DNA of 57,455 nt, taken from the NCBI GenBank assembly GCA_905182495.1, contig CAJJBU010000011.1:1-57455 (forward strand), written 5' to 3'. Origin of the DNA: Flavobacteriales bacterium UBA952 (lineage in GTDB: Bacteria; Bacteroidota; Bacteroidia; Flavobacteriales_D; Crocinitomicaceae). Made by a program: the position numbers and the translations under genes. The notes below the pieces were generated by a model. That model had not been told where the DNA came from and did no database searches. It worked only from the letters and a program-made list of their open reading frames with translations. The first letter of the stretch is position 1, and the number at the start of each line of letters is the position of its first letter. Shown one piece after another: positions 17,405-26,413 of the stretch.

Positions 17405-18250
17405 CTAATGAATAAAAATCTTTTGTGAAGTAAGACCTCCTTTAATAGGAGCCGTAACAAAATAAACACCTGTCTTAAAATCAGTTAAATCAACAACAGT
17501 TTGAGTGTTTTCTAATTTCACGCTGTGTAATTCAGCTCCAGATAAAGAAAAAACACGCAATTCACCTCCTAACAATTCATTGCTTATCGAAACCGATAAG
17601 GTGTTGCCATGATTAATCATTGAAATATGATCTTGCGTCATTTGATCCAAACTTAGTGTGTTTATTATCACGGATGTATTGGGTGTAGCATCATATCCAT
17701 ATGAATGCAAGGTGATTTGACTCCCATCCCCTAAAACCGATAATTCGATCCATCCGTAGTGCGTTTCAGTACCGATGAGAAAATCAGCTCCTAAAAAACC
17801 ATGCCCACCAAGAAAAGCACCAAATTGATAAGGTATAAGTCCAATTACAGCGCTATTAATAAGTAAGTCTATCCCTAAGGCAAAACTCGCTTCCGTTCCA
17901 AATTCTTGAGAAGAAGAAACTTCGTCTCCTTCATTTAAATTAATCACTTCAAAGGCATTGGTTTCTGCCGAAATAGCACCTGCAGGCCTTCCATTTACAG
18001 CCTCCATAACAGACCCAGCACCAGCGTATGTCGCAGGCAAACCACCAATGGTTGTGTCCCCAGTTAAATCTTGAACCAAAAAGACAAACTCAATATCCCC
18101 ATCTCCATTAAAATCAAAAGAATAAGGCCCGGTAGAAGCGTCAATAAGGATTTCAGGTTCAAATGAATTCATCACGACTTGTGAGATAAAACAATTACTT
18201 ATAAAAATAACCGCAACTAAAATTGTAACCTTTAAAGAAGAATGAAACAT
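17405..18250 (-). CDS. T9SS type A sorting-domain protein, unknown function
   Basis: A 281-residue exported protein. A signal peptide (about 1-24) is followed by a beta-rich body starting with a calcium-site-like FDFNGDGDIEF motif (about 44-54) and containing a HYGWIELSV segment seen in many uncharacterised secreted beta proteins. The C-terminal 65 residues (GGELRVFSLSGAELHSV, then TDFKTGVYFVT, then QKIFIH) have the pattern of a type A T9SS C-terminal domain, which directs export across the outer membrane. The function of the body is unknown. It lies upstream of dnaK on the same strand with a 154-base gap. Confidence 0.75.
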   Translation of the reverse strand: MFHSSLKVTILVAVIFISNCFISQVVMNSFEPEILIDASTGPYSFDFNGDGDIEFVFLVQDLTGDTTIGGLPATYAGAGSVMEAVNGRPAGAISAETNAFEVINLNEGDEVSSSQEFGTEASFALGIDLLINSAVIGLIPYQFGAFLGGHGFLGADFLIGTETHYGWIELSVLGDGSQITLHSYGYDATPNTSVIINTLSLDQMTQDHISMINHGNTLSVSISNELLGGELRVFSLSGAELHSVKLENTQTVVDLTDFKTGVYFVTAPIKGGLTSQKIFIH

Positions 18251-18299
18251 AATTGATTTGAATTTAAAGTATAAATTTAAGTAAAAGCTAGGGATAATT

Positions 18300-18695
18300 C
18301 TAAAGCTTATTTTGGTTTTCTTTCTTTCCTGTTATTGCTTCATCGAAATGAATAAAAATATTTGCATACATGATCTTTGATAAACAAAACAAAAGAGGGC
18401 TTAAAACAATAATAAGCGTAATAAATACTGAGATTTGAATCCAGACAGATATGTCTGTGAAAAACCAATTTGCCGCTGCCCATATAGAAACAAAAAGTGC
18501 TACGCCTAAAGCATAGGAAACATACATGGCACCAAAGTAGAAACCAGGTTCCGGAATATAATTGGTTTTACATTTTGGGCATTCATTTAAAACATTCCCA
18601 AGCTTCCGAAGATCATAAACCTTAGATTCAAAAAAATCACCCTTCAAACATTTGGGACAACGGAATTTAAAAATGCTATAAAGTTTAACCATCAT
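18300..18695 (-). CDS. DUF983 membrane protein
   Basis: A 131-residue protein of the DUF983 family. The N-terminus has two CxxC pairs (C13-P-K-C16 and C39-P-K-C42) forming a probable zinc ribbon, followed by EPGFYFGAMYVSY and two membrane-spanning segments (about 56-75 and 80-105), ending in a charged tail. DUF983 proteins are common in Bacteroidota and Proteobacteria; their role is unknown. A promoter-like element lies just upstream at 18704-18735. A second in-frame ATG one codon later is an alternative start. Confidence 0.88.
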   Translation of the reverse strand: MMVKLYSIFKFRCPKCLKGDFFESKVYDLRKLGNVLNECPKCKTNYIPEPGFYFGAMYVSYALGVALFVSIWAAANWFFTDISVWIQISVFITLIIVLSPLLFCLSKIMYANIFIHFDEAITGKKENQNKL

Positions 18696-18703
18696 ATAGG
18701 ATA

Positions 18704-18735
18704 CAAAGATAATGAATCTAATGTTTCACCATCAA
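18704..18735 (-). promoter_or_regulatory. Bacteroidota-type promoter for the DUF983 gene
   Basis: On the minus strand, TTG (18733-18735) and TATCTTTG (18704-18711) are separated by 21 bases, matching the TTG-N17-23-TAnnTTTG pattern of the primary sigma factor in Bacteroidota. The -7 element ends only 8 bases before the ATG at 18695, so the transcript would have almost no leader. Confidence 0.55.
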
Positions 18736-18805
18736 TAACGGCAGAAAGATCATTATTCTTTATTCCTATTAGAATTCCCTATATTTAGAACTCAAAACAT
18801 AAACT

Positions 18806-21139
18806 ATGAAAAACTTCTTCACTATTTTAACTGGTATTGTTTTAAGCTTTAATGCCTTCGGACAGTGCACCACTACCAACGCAACAAGTTGTGAATGTGT
18901 TGACGGTACGGACAATTGTTTATTACTTCCTGACATCACAGCATCTTGGATGGGGATTTCTAATAATGGTTGGACTGAATACCCTCAAACCGGAGCAGGA
19001 ACCAATTACACGAACCAAGGACCGGATGATGGACGCCTTAGAGTTACAGGGTCGACACCGAATATTGGAAATGGCTCCTTTACAGTTCGAGGACAAGATT
19101 CAAATGGAAATAGAGCTTTCATTTGTGGTAACGATACTATTTTCGGCGTTAGTTCAACAGGATCTTTCACTTGTCCGAATGGAGAGGAAAACCCAAAGCA
19201 AATGTTATTACAAAGGGTCTATAAAAAGGAGGGGAATGCAATGTCATTTGTAGACACATGGACAGGAAGCATGACCTATCATGAAAGCCATGGTCATAAT
19301 CATGTTGATGACTGGGCCGTCATGACTTTAAGAATTCCGACTACTAATCCAAACCCATTGAGCTGGCCCATCGTTGGAGACGGGGCTAAAATCGGTTTTT
19401 GTTTAATGGATTATGGACAATGTGGAAACACTGCAGGAAGCACGTATTATGGACATTGCAGAGATGATAATACGGTTTATAACGGAGGTAATGTAATGGC
19501 AAATATGGATTTCAACAACTGGAACCTAGGGGGTGGGAATTACGGATGTTCCATTGTGGAGCAAGGTATTTCGTCAGGCTGGACTGATGTATATGGAAAA
19601 TGGCTTGATGGCATGTGGATCAACGTTCCTGAAAACACTTGTAATGGTGATTACTACATCGTCATGGAGGTAGATAAAAACAACTATTTCCAAGAAGAAA
19701 GTGACGAGAACAACTATACAGCTGTACCCGTAACGCTAACCCTACAGCACCCGGCAAATTCAGGCGTACTTCCTACGGTTACATCAAATGAGTCAAATAA
19801 TTTATGCTATGGACAATCAATCACCTTAAACGCTACTGCTGGAACTGAATTCCTTTGGTCAACAGGAGAGACTACCCAAAGTATAACAATTAGCGCACCA
19901 GGGTCATACACATGCACAGTAACAAACTTTTGTGGATCAAATGCCTCATTACCTTATGAGGTGAACAGTGTTGTTCCAAATGCACCAATCGTTGCAGATG
20001 CTTCTGCATGCACGGGCACCTATGTTGGACTAGAAGCCACAACAACGGGTGATGTTGATTGGTTTGATGACAATGGTAATTATTTAACTAGTGGGCCAAA
20101 TTACACAACAAATCCACTTGTAGAAAACATGACTATTTGGGTTCAAAATACTGATTCATACACCAATACATTAAATGCAGAACCCTATACCAATGGTATT
20201 GGTGGGGGAGGGTTTCTTACTTCGACTCAAGGAAGTGTCTTTCATGCCTACGAACCCTTTACCTTGAGGAGTGCTTTGGTATACGCATTGAACGGAGGGA
20301 GTGTAACGGTAGAGCTCCAAGACGAAAATGGAACCGTATTAGAAACGGTAACGGAAACCGTACCGGCTGGCGCTAGTAGAATTGACCTTAATTTTACTGT
20401 CCCAACGGGATATAACCATCAACTAGTAGGTATTAATTTACCTTCCGGAGGTTTGTATCGTAATAATAATTCAGCAACTTATCCTTATGTGCTGAACGAC
20501 ATACTTTCAATAGTTGGCGCTACTTCAAGCTCTTCTTACTACTATTATTTTTATGACTGGGAAATAATCGTAGAAAACGGAATCTGCACAAGCGATTTGG
20601 TCCCTGTTCAAATAACCGTAGCAGACCCTGAAGCTCCAGAAGCATCAGGAGTGACAATTTGTGCTAATGAAGTCGCTCAATTGAGCGCTACAGGTCAGGG
20701 GACTATAAATTGGCTCGATGCAAATGGATTTTTATTGGGAACTGGCTCTAATTTCTCAACTCCCGTTTTAACGGCTTCCACGATTTTCTACGTTCAATCT
20801 GCTGACAACGGATGTACCAGCGTCTCAGTTCCTGTTGAAGTAATCGTTGAGTCCTGCGCAAACCTCATTAACCTTAGCATCGAGAATACTGTGAGTATTT
20901 CTCCAAACCCATCAAATGGTACATTTGTTATCACTTATGGTTTAAATGAGAATCAAAAGGTTGAACTTGAAATCATTGATGCTTCAGGGAAAAGAATCTA
21001 CAAAAGAAAATACCTAGATACCGAAGGAATGGTTTCTCATCAAATTAATTTAAAAAACGTGTCAGATGGTATGTATTCAATTCAGCTTAAGGCCGGTAAT
21101 GAAAGCCATTCTGAGAGATTGATTCTAAAGAATGACTAA
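18806..21139 (+). CDS. Secreted lysyl-oxidase-like protein with T9SS sorting domain
   Basis: A 777-residue exported protein. After a signal peptide (about 1-19) comes a lysyl-oxidase-like domain (about 40-312). It has a copper motif H162-G-H164-N-H166, corresponding to human LOX H292/H294/H296. K195 in GAKIGFCLMD corresponds to LOX K320, and Y263 in SSGWTDVYGKWLDGMW corresponds to Y355; these two residues form the lysine tyrosylquinone cofactor. The QGIS...W motif and ESDENNY end also match. LOX Cys351 and Cys361 are both missing (W259, G269). Then follow Ig-like domains (about 315-460, 620-690), a jelly-roll-like segment, and a type A T9SS C-terminal domain (about 690-777). It probably oxidises primary amines of secreted or surface polymers (inference). 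It overlaps the next gene by 8 bases. Confidence 0.82.
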   Translation: MKNFFTILTGIVLSFNAFGQCTTTNATSCECVDGTDNCLLLPDITASWMGISNNGWTEYPQTGAGTNYTNQGPDDGRLRVTGSTPNIGNGSFTVRGQDSNGNRAFICGNDTIFGVSSTGSFTCPNGEENPKQMLLQRVYKKEGNAMSFVDTWTGSMTYHESHGHNHVDDWAVMTLRIPTTNPNPLSWPIVGDGAKIGFCLMDYGQCGNTAGSTYYGHCRDDNTVYNGGNVMANMDFNNWNLGGGNYGCSIVEQGISSGWTDVYGKWLDGMWINVPENTCNGDYYIVMEVDKNNYFQEESDENNYTAVPVTLTLQHPANSGVLPTVTSNESNNLCYGQSITLNATAGTEFLWSTGETTQSITISAPGSYTCTVTNFCGSNASLPYEVNSVVPNAPIVADASACTGTYVGLEATTTGDVDWFDDNGNYLTSGPNYTTNPLVENMTIWVQNTDSYTNTLNAEPYTNGIGGGGFLTSTQGSVFHAYEPFTLRSALVYALNGGSVTVELQDENGTVLETVTETVPAGASRIDLNFTVPTGYNHQLVGINLPSGGLYRNNNSATYPYVLNDILSIVGATSSSSYYYYFYDWEIIVENGICTSDLVPVQITVADPEAPEASGVTICANEVAQLSATGQGTINWLDANGFLLGTGSNFSTPVLTASTIFYVQSADNGCTSVSVPVEVIVESCANLINLSIENTVSISPNPSNGTFVITYGLNENQKVELEIIDASGKRIYKRKYLDTEGMVSHQINLKNVSDGMYSIQLKAGNESHSERLILKND

Positions 21140-22355
21140 TTGCATTCACTGCACGCTGATTTTATTGTTTTCTACGATTGCCCTTTTGGGGCAGTCGCAG
21201 AATATTAGTTCTTTTACCACTTCAAATTCACCTCTTCCCTTCAATACGGTTCGTTGCCTTGAACATGAGGGAAATACCCTATGGGTTGGTACGGACCAAG
21301 GATTAGCCAAGCTTGAAAACGAAAACGATTGGACCATTTACAATTCCGTTAATAGCGCCCTCTGGAATGATGATATTAGAGCACTAAAAGCTGATGGAGA
21401 TTCTTTGCTATGGGTTGGAACCATTCAAGGGGGACTGTTTTGCTTTGATGGTACCAATTGGACCAACTATAACCCGAGTAATTCAGCCCTAGGAGATTAC
21501 CTTGTAAGGGCCATTGAAGTAGATCTAGACGGGAATATATGGGTTGCCACAACGGAGGGCGTTTATATGTATGACCGAACCACATGGAGCTCCTGGACTA
21601 GTAATGAAGGTTTGCTTTCTAATAATATTACCGCACTCTGTATTGGAGACAATAAAAAATTTGTAGGGAGCATTAATGGTGGCGTATTGTATTTTGACGC
21701 AGCAAACAACTTCGAGAATCATACAATCATTAGCGCTGGTATTCCAGACAATTCCACTTTAAACATTGAAATTGACAATGAAGGTAAACCATGGTTTATC
21801 TCTCCCGCAGCCGGCTTGGTTGCAGATCAAGGAGATGGAGGTCCATGGATCTCTTTTAATGCCATTAATTCTGAGATGCCATCTAGTAGTTTGCTCTGTT
21901 TAAAGCATGGGCAGGGCGGAACTATTTATATTGGCTCTGAAACAGGGGGGGTCATTACAAAAAATCAAGATTTATATCAGCAGATAACAACCAATAATTC
22001 CAATCTGACAGATGACCATATCCTATGTATTGAAAAAGACAACCAAGGAGATTTGTGGGTGGGGACATTCGATGGCGGACTTTGTAAAATAGACCTAACC
22101 CTCGCTATTTCTCCACTCCCCTATCCCAATGGAATCAATCTTTTTCCCACAGTTATTAAAGACGAAAGATTGGTGTATTTCTCCAAGGAATTAACTTGCG
22201 AAATTGCAATTATCAATCAGATTGGAAGCGTAATGCATAAAGGTCACTGTGAAAGTGATTTTTTTCAAATTCCTATGGAATTAAATGCGGGATGGTTTTA
22301 TATTCAATTTGAAATGGAAGGTTTATTTTATCGGAAAAAAATATTGCTCTTGTAA
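21132..22355 (+). CDS. Secreted two-component-regulator-type beta-propeller protein
   Basis: A 407-residue exported protein with a signal peptide (about 1-22) and a chain of Reg_prop-like repeats, each with an LWVGTxxGLxxx or IWVATTEGVYMYD motif and short W-x-x-Y/F blades (about 35-330), forming a beta-propeller. Unlike hybrid two-component sensors it has no transmembrane, kinase or regulator domain. The last 75 residues (from about 335) resemble a T9SS C-terminal domain, although the usual PNP motif is changed to LFPTV. The ATG lies inside the 3' end of the lysyl-oxidase-like gene (8-base overlap, different frame), so the two proteins are probably made together. It may bind or display with that enzyme (inference). 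Confidence 0.75.
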   Translation: MTNCIHCTLILLFSTIALLGQSQNISSFTTSNSPLPFNTVRCLEHEGNTLWVGTDQGLAKLENENDWTIYNSVNSALWNDDIRALKADGDSLLWVGTIQGGLFCFDGTNWTNYNPSNSALGDYLVRAIEVDLDGNIWVATTEGVYMYDRTTWSSWTSNEGLLSNNITALCIGDNKKFVGSINGGVLYFDAANNFENHTIISAGIPDNSTLNIEIDNEGKPWFISPAAGLVADQGDGGPWISFNAINSEMPSSSLLCLKHGQGGTIYIGSETGGVITKNQDLYQQITTNNSNLTDDHILCIEKDNQGDLWVGTFDGGLCKIDLTLAISPLPYPNGINLFPTVIKDERLVYFSKELTCEIAIINQIGSVMHKGHCESDFFQIPMELNAGWFYIQFEMEGLFYRKKILLL

Positions 22356-22361
22356 TAAGGA

Positions 22362-23405
22362 TTACCCTTGTAAAAAAGCCTTGTATTTTTGAAACAACAG
22401 ATCTACCGCTCTACCCGTCGATAATTCTCCTGCGACTACCTTTTCCTCTAAAGACAACATATAGGCCTTTAAACCCGCGTCCGCATCAATTGAATTTAAA
22501 ACAAGATCTGTCAAGTTCTCTTTTAAAAATTTAGAGTTTTGCTGACGACGATTGTGGTCGAAGTACCCACTTTGATGTACGGTATTAAAATAACGCTGAA
22601 TAGATTCCCAGGTTTGTTCTAGCCCAACACGACTGACACTGCTCGTCGTTAGTACATTGGTCACCCAATTGCTTTCTTTCGGCGGGAATAAATGCACTGC
22701 ATTGGCATACGCCCTACCTGCCAATTCAGATGCTTTTTCATTACCAGAATCAGACTTCGTAATTAAAATGGTATCTGCTAACTCCATAATTCCGCGCTTC
22801 ATCCCTTGTAATTCATCTCCTGCCCCAGCAAGCAGTAAAAGAAGAAAATAATCAACCATACTATGTACCATTGTTTCTGACTGACCAACACCAACAGTCT
22901 CAATGAAAATAACATCAAAACCAGCGGTCTCGCACAAAAGCATAGCATCTCTTGAATTCCTGGCCACACCTCCTAAATTACCTCCCGCGGCCGTAGGGCG
23001 AATAAAAGCATTTTCCTCCCTTGAAAGGGTATCCATTCGAGTTTTATCCCCAAGGATACTTCCCCCTGTGACATTTGAAGAAGGATCTACGGCGAGCACT
23101 GCGAGTTTGTGCCCCGCTTCTAGGATCAGAGACCCAAAGGCTTCAATAAAAGTACTCTTTCCTACACCCGGAACACCTGTAATTCCTACCCTCCATGATT
23201 TTGATTTTACCTGAGCACAAAGCTCAATTAGTTTCACACTCTCTTTTCGGGCATCTGGATGCGTGCTTTCGATTAAGGTTATGGCAGAACTCAAAGCCTG
23301 CTTATCTCCACGAATAAGTAAGGGATACAATTCTTCTGCTTGTAAGGAATCTAGTCTTTTCTTACGTGATGAAATCCACTGTTCTATTTTTTTATTTGTA
23401 GACAT
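22362..23405 (-). CDS. meaB: Methylmalonyl-CoA mutase-associated GTPase MeaB
   Basis: A G3E-family P-loop GTPase of 347 residues that protects and loads the B12 cofactor of methylmalonyl-CoA mutase. The Walker A motif is GVPGVGKS at 77-84. Other family motifs are LAVDPSSNVTGGSILGDKTRM, FIRPTAAGGNLGGVA, FIETVGVGQSE (switch II) and LITKSDSGN (base recognition). Length and motifs are typical of MeaB/ArgK. The mutase subunits are not in the window. It is convergent with the propeller gene, separated by only 6 bases. Confidence 0.95.
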   Translation of the reverse strand: MSTNKKIEQWISSRKKRLDSLQAEELYPLLIRGDKQALSSAITLIESTHPDARKESVKLIELCAQVKSKSWRVGITGVPGVGKSTFIEAFGSLILEAGHKLAVLAVDPSSNVTGGSILGDKTRMDTLSREENAFIRPTAAGGNLGGVARNSRDAMLLCETAGFDVIFIETVGVGQSETMVHSMVDYFLLLLLAGAGDELQGMKRGIMELADTILITKSDSGNEKASELAGRAYANAVHLFPPKESNWVTNVLTTSSVSRVGLEQTWESIQRYFNTVHQSGYFDHNRRQQNSKFLKENLTDLVLNSIDADAGLKAYMLSLEEKVVAGELSTGRAVDLLFQKYKAFLQG

Positions 23406-23455
23406 GGTATTTAATTAGGCTTAGACAAAAATTTCAGCTTGAAATATTCCGACGC

Positions 23456-24571
23456 TTACTTTACTAATTTAGTGTAAATATCTTCATACATCGGTAGTAT
23501 TTTTGATATTGTAAATACCCCCGCTTGCTTTAATGCATTGGCCCTAAACCTGTTCAAGTTATTTTCATCTAAAATATCCAATAGATTATTGGCCATATCG
23601 TCAACATCACCTACATCAGAAAGATAACCGGAAAAACCATGGATATTAACCTCGGGAATACCGCCGGAATTACTAGAAATAACAGGAACCCCCATAGCCA
23701 TTGCTTCTAAAGCAGCCAAACCAAAACTCTCTGTTTCTGAAGGCAGGACAAAGACATCTGAAATCGCTAAAACCCCCGAAGTATCCCTTATTTTACCTAA
23801 AAATAAAATATGCTCACACAATGACAATTCTCGACATAATTGTTCACATCTGTAACGCTCAGGACCATCACCTACAAATAGAAGTTTTGAAGGCACCTTC
23901 TTTATCGTCTTGGCAAAAATTCGAATAACATCCTCAACGCGCTTCACTTTTCTAAAATTCGAAACATGACAAAGAATCCGTTGTTCATCAGTAGCATATA
24001 ACGACCTATTAATTTCACTATCCTCGCGCTTCTTATCTAGAGAAATGAAATTGGGTATGACCGTAATGTCATTTTTAATATTGAAATGCTTTAAGGTATC
24101 TCTTTTAAGACTTTCTGAAACAGCCGTGACGGCATCCGATTCGTTAATACAAAAAGTTATCACGGGTTCAAAAGAAGGATCACGTCCGACAAGCGTAATA
24201 TCTGTTCCGTGAAGCGTAGTCACATAGGGAATATTAATACCATGCGTTCTTAGAATTTGTTTCGCCATAAATGCGGCAGAAGCATGAGGAATCGCATAAT
24301 GAACATGAATAAGGTCCAACTTCTCATACTTTACGACATCGACCATTTTACTAGCGAGTTCCGTTTCATAGGGCTGAAAATCAAACAAAGGATAATCCGT
24401 AACTGAAACTTCATGGTAAAATACGTTCTGGATAAACCCACCGAGCCTTACAGGTTGAGAATAGGTTATAAAATGAATTTCATGTCCTTTTTTCGCTAGA
24501 GCCTTCCCCAATTCCGTCGCCACCACACCGCTCCCGCCAAATGTCGGGTACAATACAATTCCTATTTTCAT
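23456..24571 (-). CDS. bshA: N-acetyl-alpha-D-glucosaminyl L-malate synthase BshA
   Basis: GT4 glycosyltransferase (371 residues) that transfers GlcNAc from UDP-GlcNAc to L-malate, the first step of bacillithiol synthesis. The N-terminal MKIGIVLYPTFGGSGVVATELGKAL segment, GHEIHFITYSQP, the IHVHYAIPHASAA motif and the C-terminal LPSETESFGLAALEAMAMGVPVISS donor site are characteristic of BshA. The open frame extends 11 codons upstream, but I place the start at 24571 (MKIGIV) because family members begin there. The preceding broken gene's frame also ends at 24573, right before it. bshB and bshC are not present here. Confidence 0.94.
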   Translation of the reverse strand: MKIGIVLYPTFGGSGVVATELGKALAKKGHEIHFITYSQPVRLGGFIQNVFYHEVSVTDYPLFDFQPYETELASKMVDVVKYEKLDLIHVHYAIPHASAAFMAKQILRTHGINIPYVTTLHGTDITLVGRDPSFEPVITFCINESDAVTAVSESLKRDTLKHFNIKNDITVIPNFISLDKKREDSEINRSLYATDEQRILCHVSNFRKVKRVEDVIRIFAKTIKKVPSKLLFVGDGPERYRCEQLCRELSLCEHILFLGKIRDTSGVLAISDVFVLPSETESFGLAALEAMAMGVPVISSNSGGIPEVNIHGFSGYLSDVGDVDDMANNLLDILDENNLNRFRANALKQAGVFTISKILPMYEDIYTKLVK

Positions 24572-24572
24572 T

Positions 24573-25165
24573 TTATTTGTCTTTTTTATCTTTATTATTC
24601 CCAATTGGGAAAAAGAAATTAATTCGGTAAATTATTGGGAGTATTCGCTGAATTGCTCCTTCACTATTCTTGATCCGTATAGTATAACTACTACGAAAAG
24701 GACTGTTCTCTGCATTAATAACGTCATAGAAAACCCCAAGATTAATTCGGAATTTTTGGCTGTACTCCTTAGAAAAACCACCTCCAATAAATAAAGTTGG
24801 CGCCCACTTTTTATTTCCATCCGAAAGGTTTAATAGAATAGCTATTCCAAGTTTTTTCTAATTCAAAACCACCAAATTTTTTATTTGTTTTATCTTGCAT
24901 GGGCATAAATACCTCCTCCAAAAATATTAAAATTAGTTTTTACACCTAAATTGTTATTCCAAGTTCTTTGCAGACGAAATGATGGTCCAACAGCAAAATG
25001 TTTATTTAAAATTGCGGCATATTTAAAACCCACACTGAAAGTCCCTCCATAATTAGATACACTTGCAGCATGAAGTTCTACACCTATTTCAGATCCGTTG
25101 AATTGGACCTGTCCCGATGCGAAAAGCGATATACAGATCAAAATTGAGGTAATTATTTTTTTCAT
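24573..25165 (-). pseudogene. Frameshifted outer-membrane-like beta-barrel gene
   Basis: The intact 5' part (25165 to 24890) encodes 91 residues: a signal peptide (about 1-19, ending FASGQ) and beta-strand-like text with alternating aromatic residues. It hits a stop after GGGIYAHAR. Meaningful coding continues in a second frame (DKTNKKFGGFELEKTWN, about 24845-24895) and then a third (from DGNKKWAPTLFIGGGF to an aromatic-rich end FFFPIGNN, then Lys/Asp-rich to the stop at 24573-24575). Together this would be a roughly 195-residue porin-like barrel ending just before bshA. Two frame changes are needed, each equal to two missing bases or one extra. I cannot name the family. It may be decayed or a sequence error. 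Confidence 0.7.
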
Positions 25166-25203
25166 TGTTCAATAGTTTTTACAAAGATAAGACGAATTAC
25201 TTC

Positions 25204-25231
25204 TTTGGAAATAGAACCCTTATTATCTTTG
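25204..25231 (+). promoter_or_regulatory. Promoter-like element for folD
   Basis: TTTG (25204-25207) and TATCTTTG (25224-25231) are spaced like a Bacteroidota promoter (16 bases between TTG and TA, slightly short). It lies 18 bases upstream of the folD ATG at 25250. Because it covers the upstream extension of the open frame, it supports 25250 as the real start. On the opposite strand another TATCTTTG (25182-25189) faces the broken barrel gene. Confidence 0.45.
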
Positions 25232-25249
25232 TTAAAAAAACAGTCAAGC

Positions 25250-26128
25250 ATGCAACGCTTAAATGGAAAAGAAACTGCTCAGAAGATCAGAACGGAATTA
25301 AAGGCTAAAGTTTCTGAAAGGAAATTAAGAGGCTCGAAAACGCCCCATCTTGCTGCTATTTTAGTGGGAAATGATGGAGGCTCCTTGTCTTATGTCACGG
25401 CTAAAGTACAAGCCTGTGAAGAAATTGGATTTGACAGTACACTGATCCGGTTTGACGATACTATTTCCGAAGAAGCGCTATTACTAAAAGTGATTGAACT
25501 CAATAAAAACGAATCTATTGACGGTTTTATTGTTCAGCTCCCTTTACCAAAGCATATTGACGAAACCAAGGTGACAGATACCATCAGTCCAAATAAAGAC
25601 GTTGATGGATTTCATCCGATGAACTTGGGCAACATGCTGCTCAACCTACCTGGTTTTTTATCTGCTACGCCTGCTGGAATTATTGAACTTTTAAAAAGAT
25701 ACAATATCGAAACTTCCGGAAAGCATTGTGTTATTATTGGCCGTAGCAATATTGTCGGGACCCCTTTAAGTATCATGTTGAGTCGGAATTCAAACCCTGG
25801 AAACTGCACGGTAACACTTGCACACTCGAGAACCCAAAATCTCAAAGAGCTTTGCCTCCAAGCAGATATACTCATTGCTGCAATAGGAAAACCAGAATTC
25901 GTCACAGCCGACATGGTCAAAGTAGGTGCTGTTATTATCGATGTTGGAACCACTCGTGTTGACGATAACTCAAGAGAAAGAGGTTGGAGGCTCGTTGGCG
26001 ATGTTAAATTCGCAGAAGTCGCCCCTAAAACAAGTTTTATTACACCAGTGCCTGGCGGTGTAGGTCCAATGACCATTGCCTCATTGATGATGAACACTTT
26101 AAAAGCGATGGAACTCAATGGAAAATAA
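25250..26128 (+). CDS. folD: Bifunctional methylenetetrahydrofolate dehydrogenase/cyclohydrolase FolD
   Basis: Cytosolic enzyme interconverting 5,10-methylene-THF and 10-formyl-THF with NADP. The 292-residue protein (from [11 protein letters not shown]) has the active-site region [14 protein letters not shown] (catalytic Lys in YVxxK), [13 protein letters not shown], the NADP-binding [14 protein letters not shown], and the C-terminal [16 protein letters not shown] signature. An in-frame extension to 25205 exists but would overlap the probable promoter and is not conserved in the family. It overlaps the next gene by 11 bases. Confidence 0.97.
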   Translation: MQRLNGKETAQKIRTELKAKVSERKLRGSKTPHLAAILVGNDGGSLSYVTAKVQACEEIGFDSTLIRFDDTISEEALLLKVIELNKNESIDGFIVQLPLPKHIDETKVTDTISPNKDVDGFHPMNLGNMLLNLPGFLSATPAGIIELLKRYNIETSGKHCVIIGRSNIVGTPLSIMLSRNSNPGNCTVTLAHSRTQNLKELCLQADILIAAIGKPEFVTADMVKVGAVIIDVGTTRVDDNSRERGWRLVGDVKFAEVAPKTSFITPVPGGVGPMTIASLMMNTLKAMELNGK

Positions 26129-26333
26129 AACAACTTTCAAAATTAACGGACCGTATATCGAGCTTTTGGCACTCTTAAAAGCCCTTGGCATCGCGCAAAC
26201 TGGTGGTCACGCCAAAATGATTGTAGATTCTGAAGAAGTACTCAGGAATGGCCAAATTGAGCTCAGAAGAAGAGCCAAGTGTATTTCTGGAGATCTAATC
26301 ATCATAGATGACCAGCAAATTCAACTTGAATAG
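26118..26333 (+). CDS. S4-domain RNA-binding protein (YbcJ-like)
   Basis: A 71-residue protein that is essentially one S4 domain, with the [41 protein letters not shown] pattern running from about residue 20 to 60. This small family (YbcJ/YaaA-like) is thought to bind structured RNA. It overlaps folD by 11 bases in another frame, so the two are likely translationally coupled. Its partner RNA is unknown. It is followed by a long imperfect hairpin. Confidence 0.85.
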   Translation: MENKTTFKINGPYIELLALLKALGIAQTGGHAKMIVDSEEVLRNGQIELRRRAKCISGDLIIIDDQQIQLE

Positions 26334-26398
26334 TTTTACAAACGAGAAGGATATTTTATACCCAATGAGAATGGGATGAAAGATATATTCTTGTAAAG
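26334..26398. terminator. Imperfect long hairpin between convergent genes
   Basis: TTTTACAA (26334-26341) pairs with TTGTAAAG (26391-26398). Inside it, ATATTTTAT pairs imperfectly with ATGAAAGATAT, and CCCA pairs with TGGG around a 7-base loop. It sits between the convergent S4 gene and the hypothetical gene ending at 26414. It has no T-run after it on the plus strand, so if it ends transcription it is not a classical intrinsic terminator. Confidence 0.4.
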
Positions 26399-26413
26399 AA
26401 AAAAACGCCGCCT

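Noticed and set aside
25205..25249. Extended N-terminus of FolD
   Set aside because: FolD homologues begin near MQRLNGKE; the extension overlaps a TTG/TATCTTTG promoter pair.
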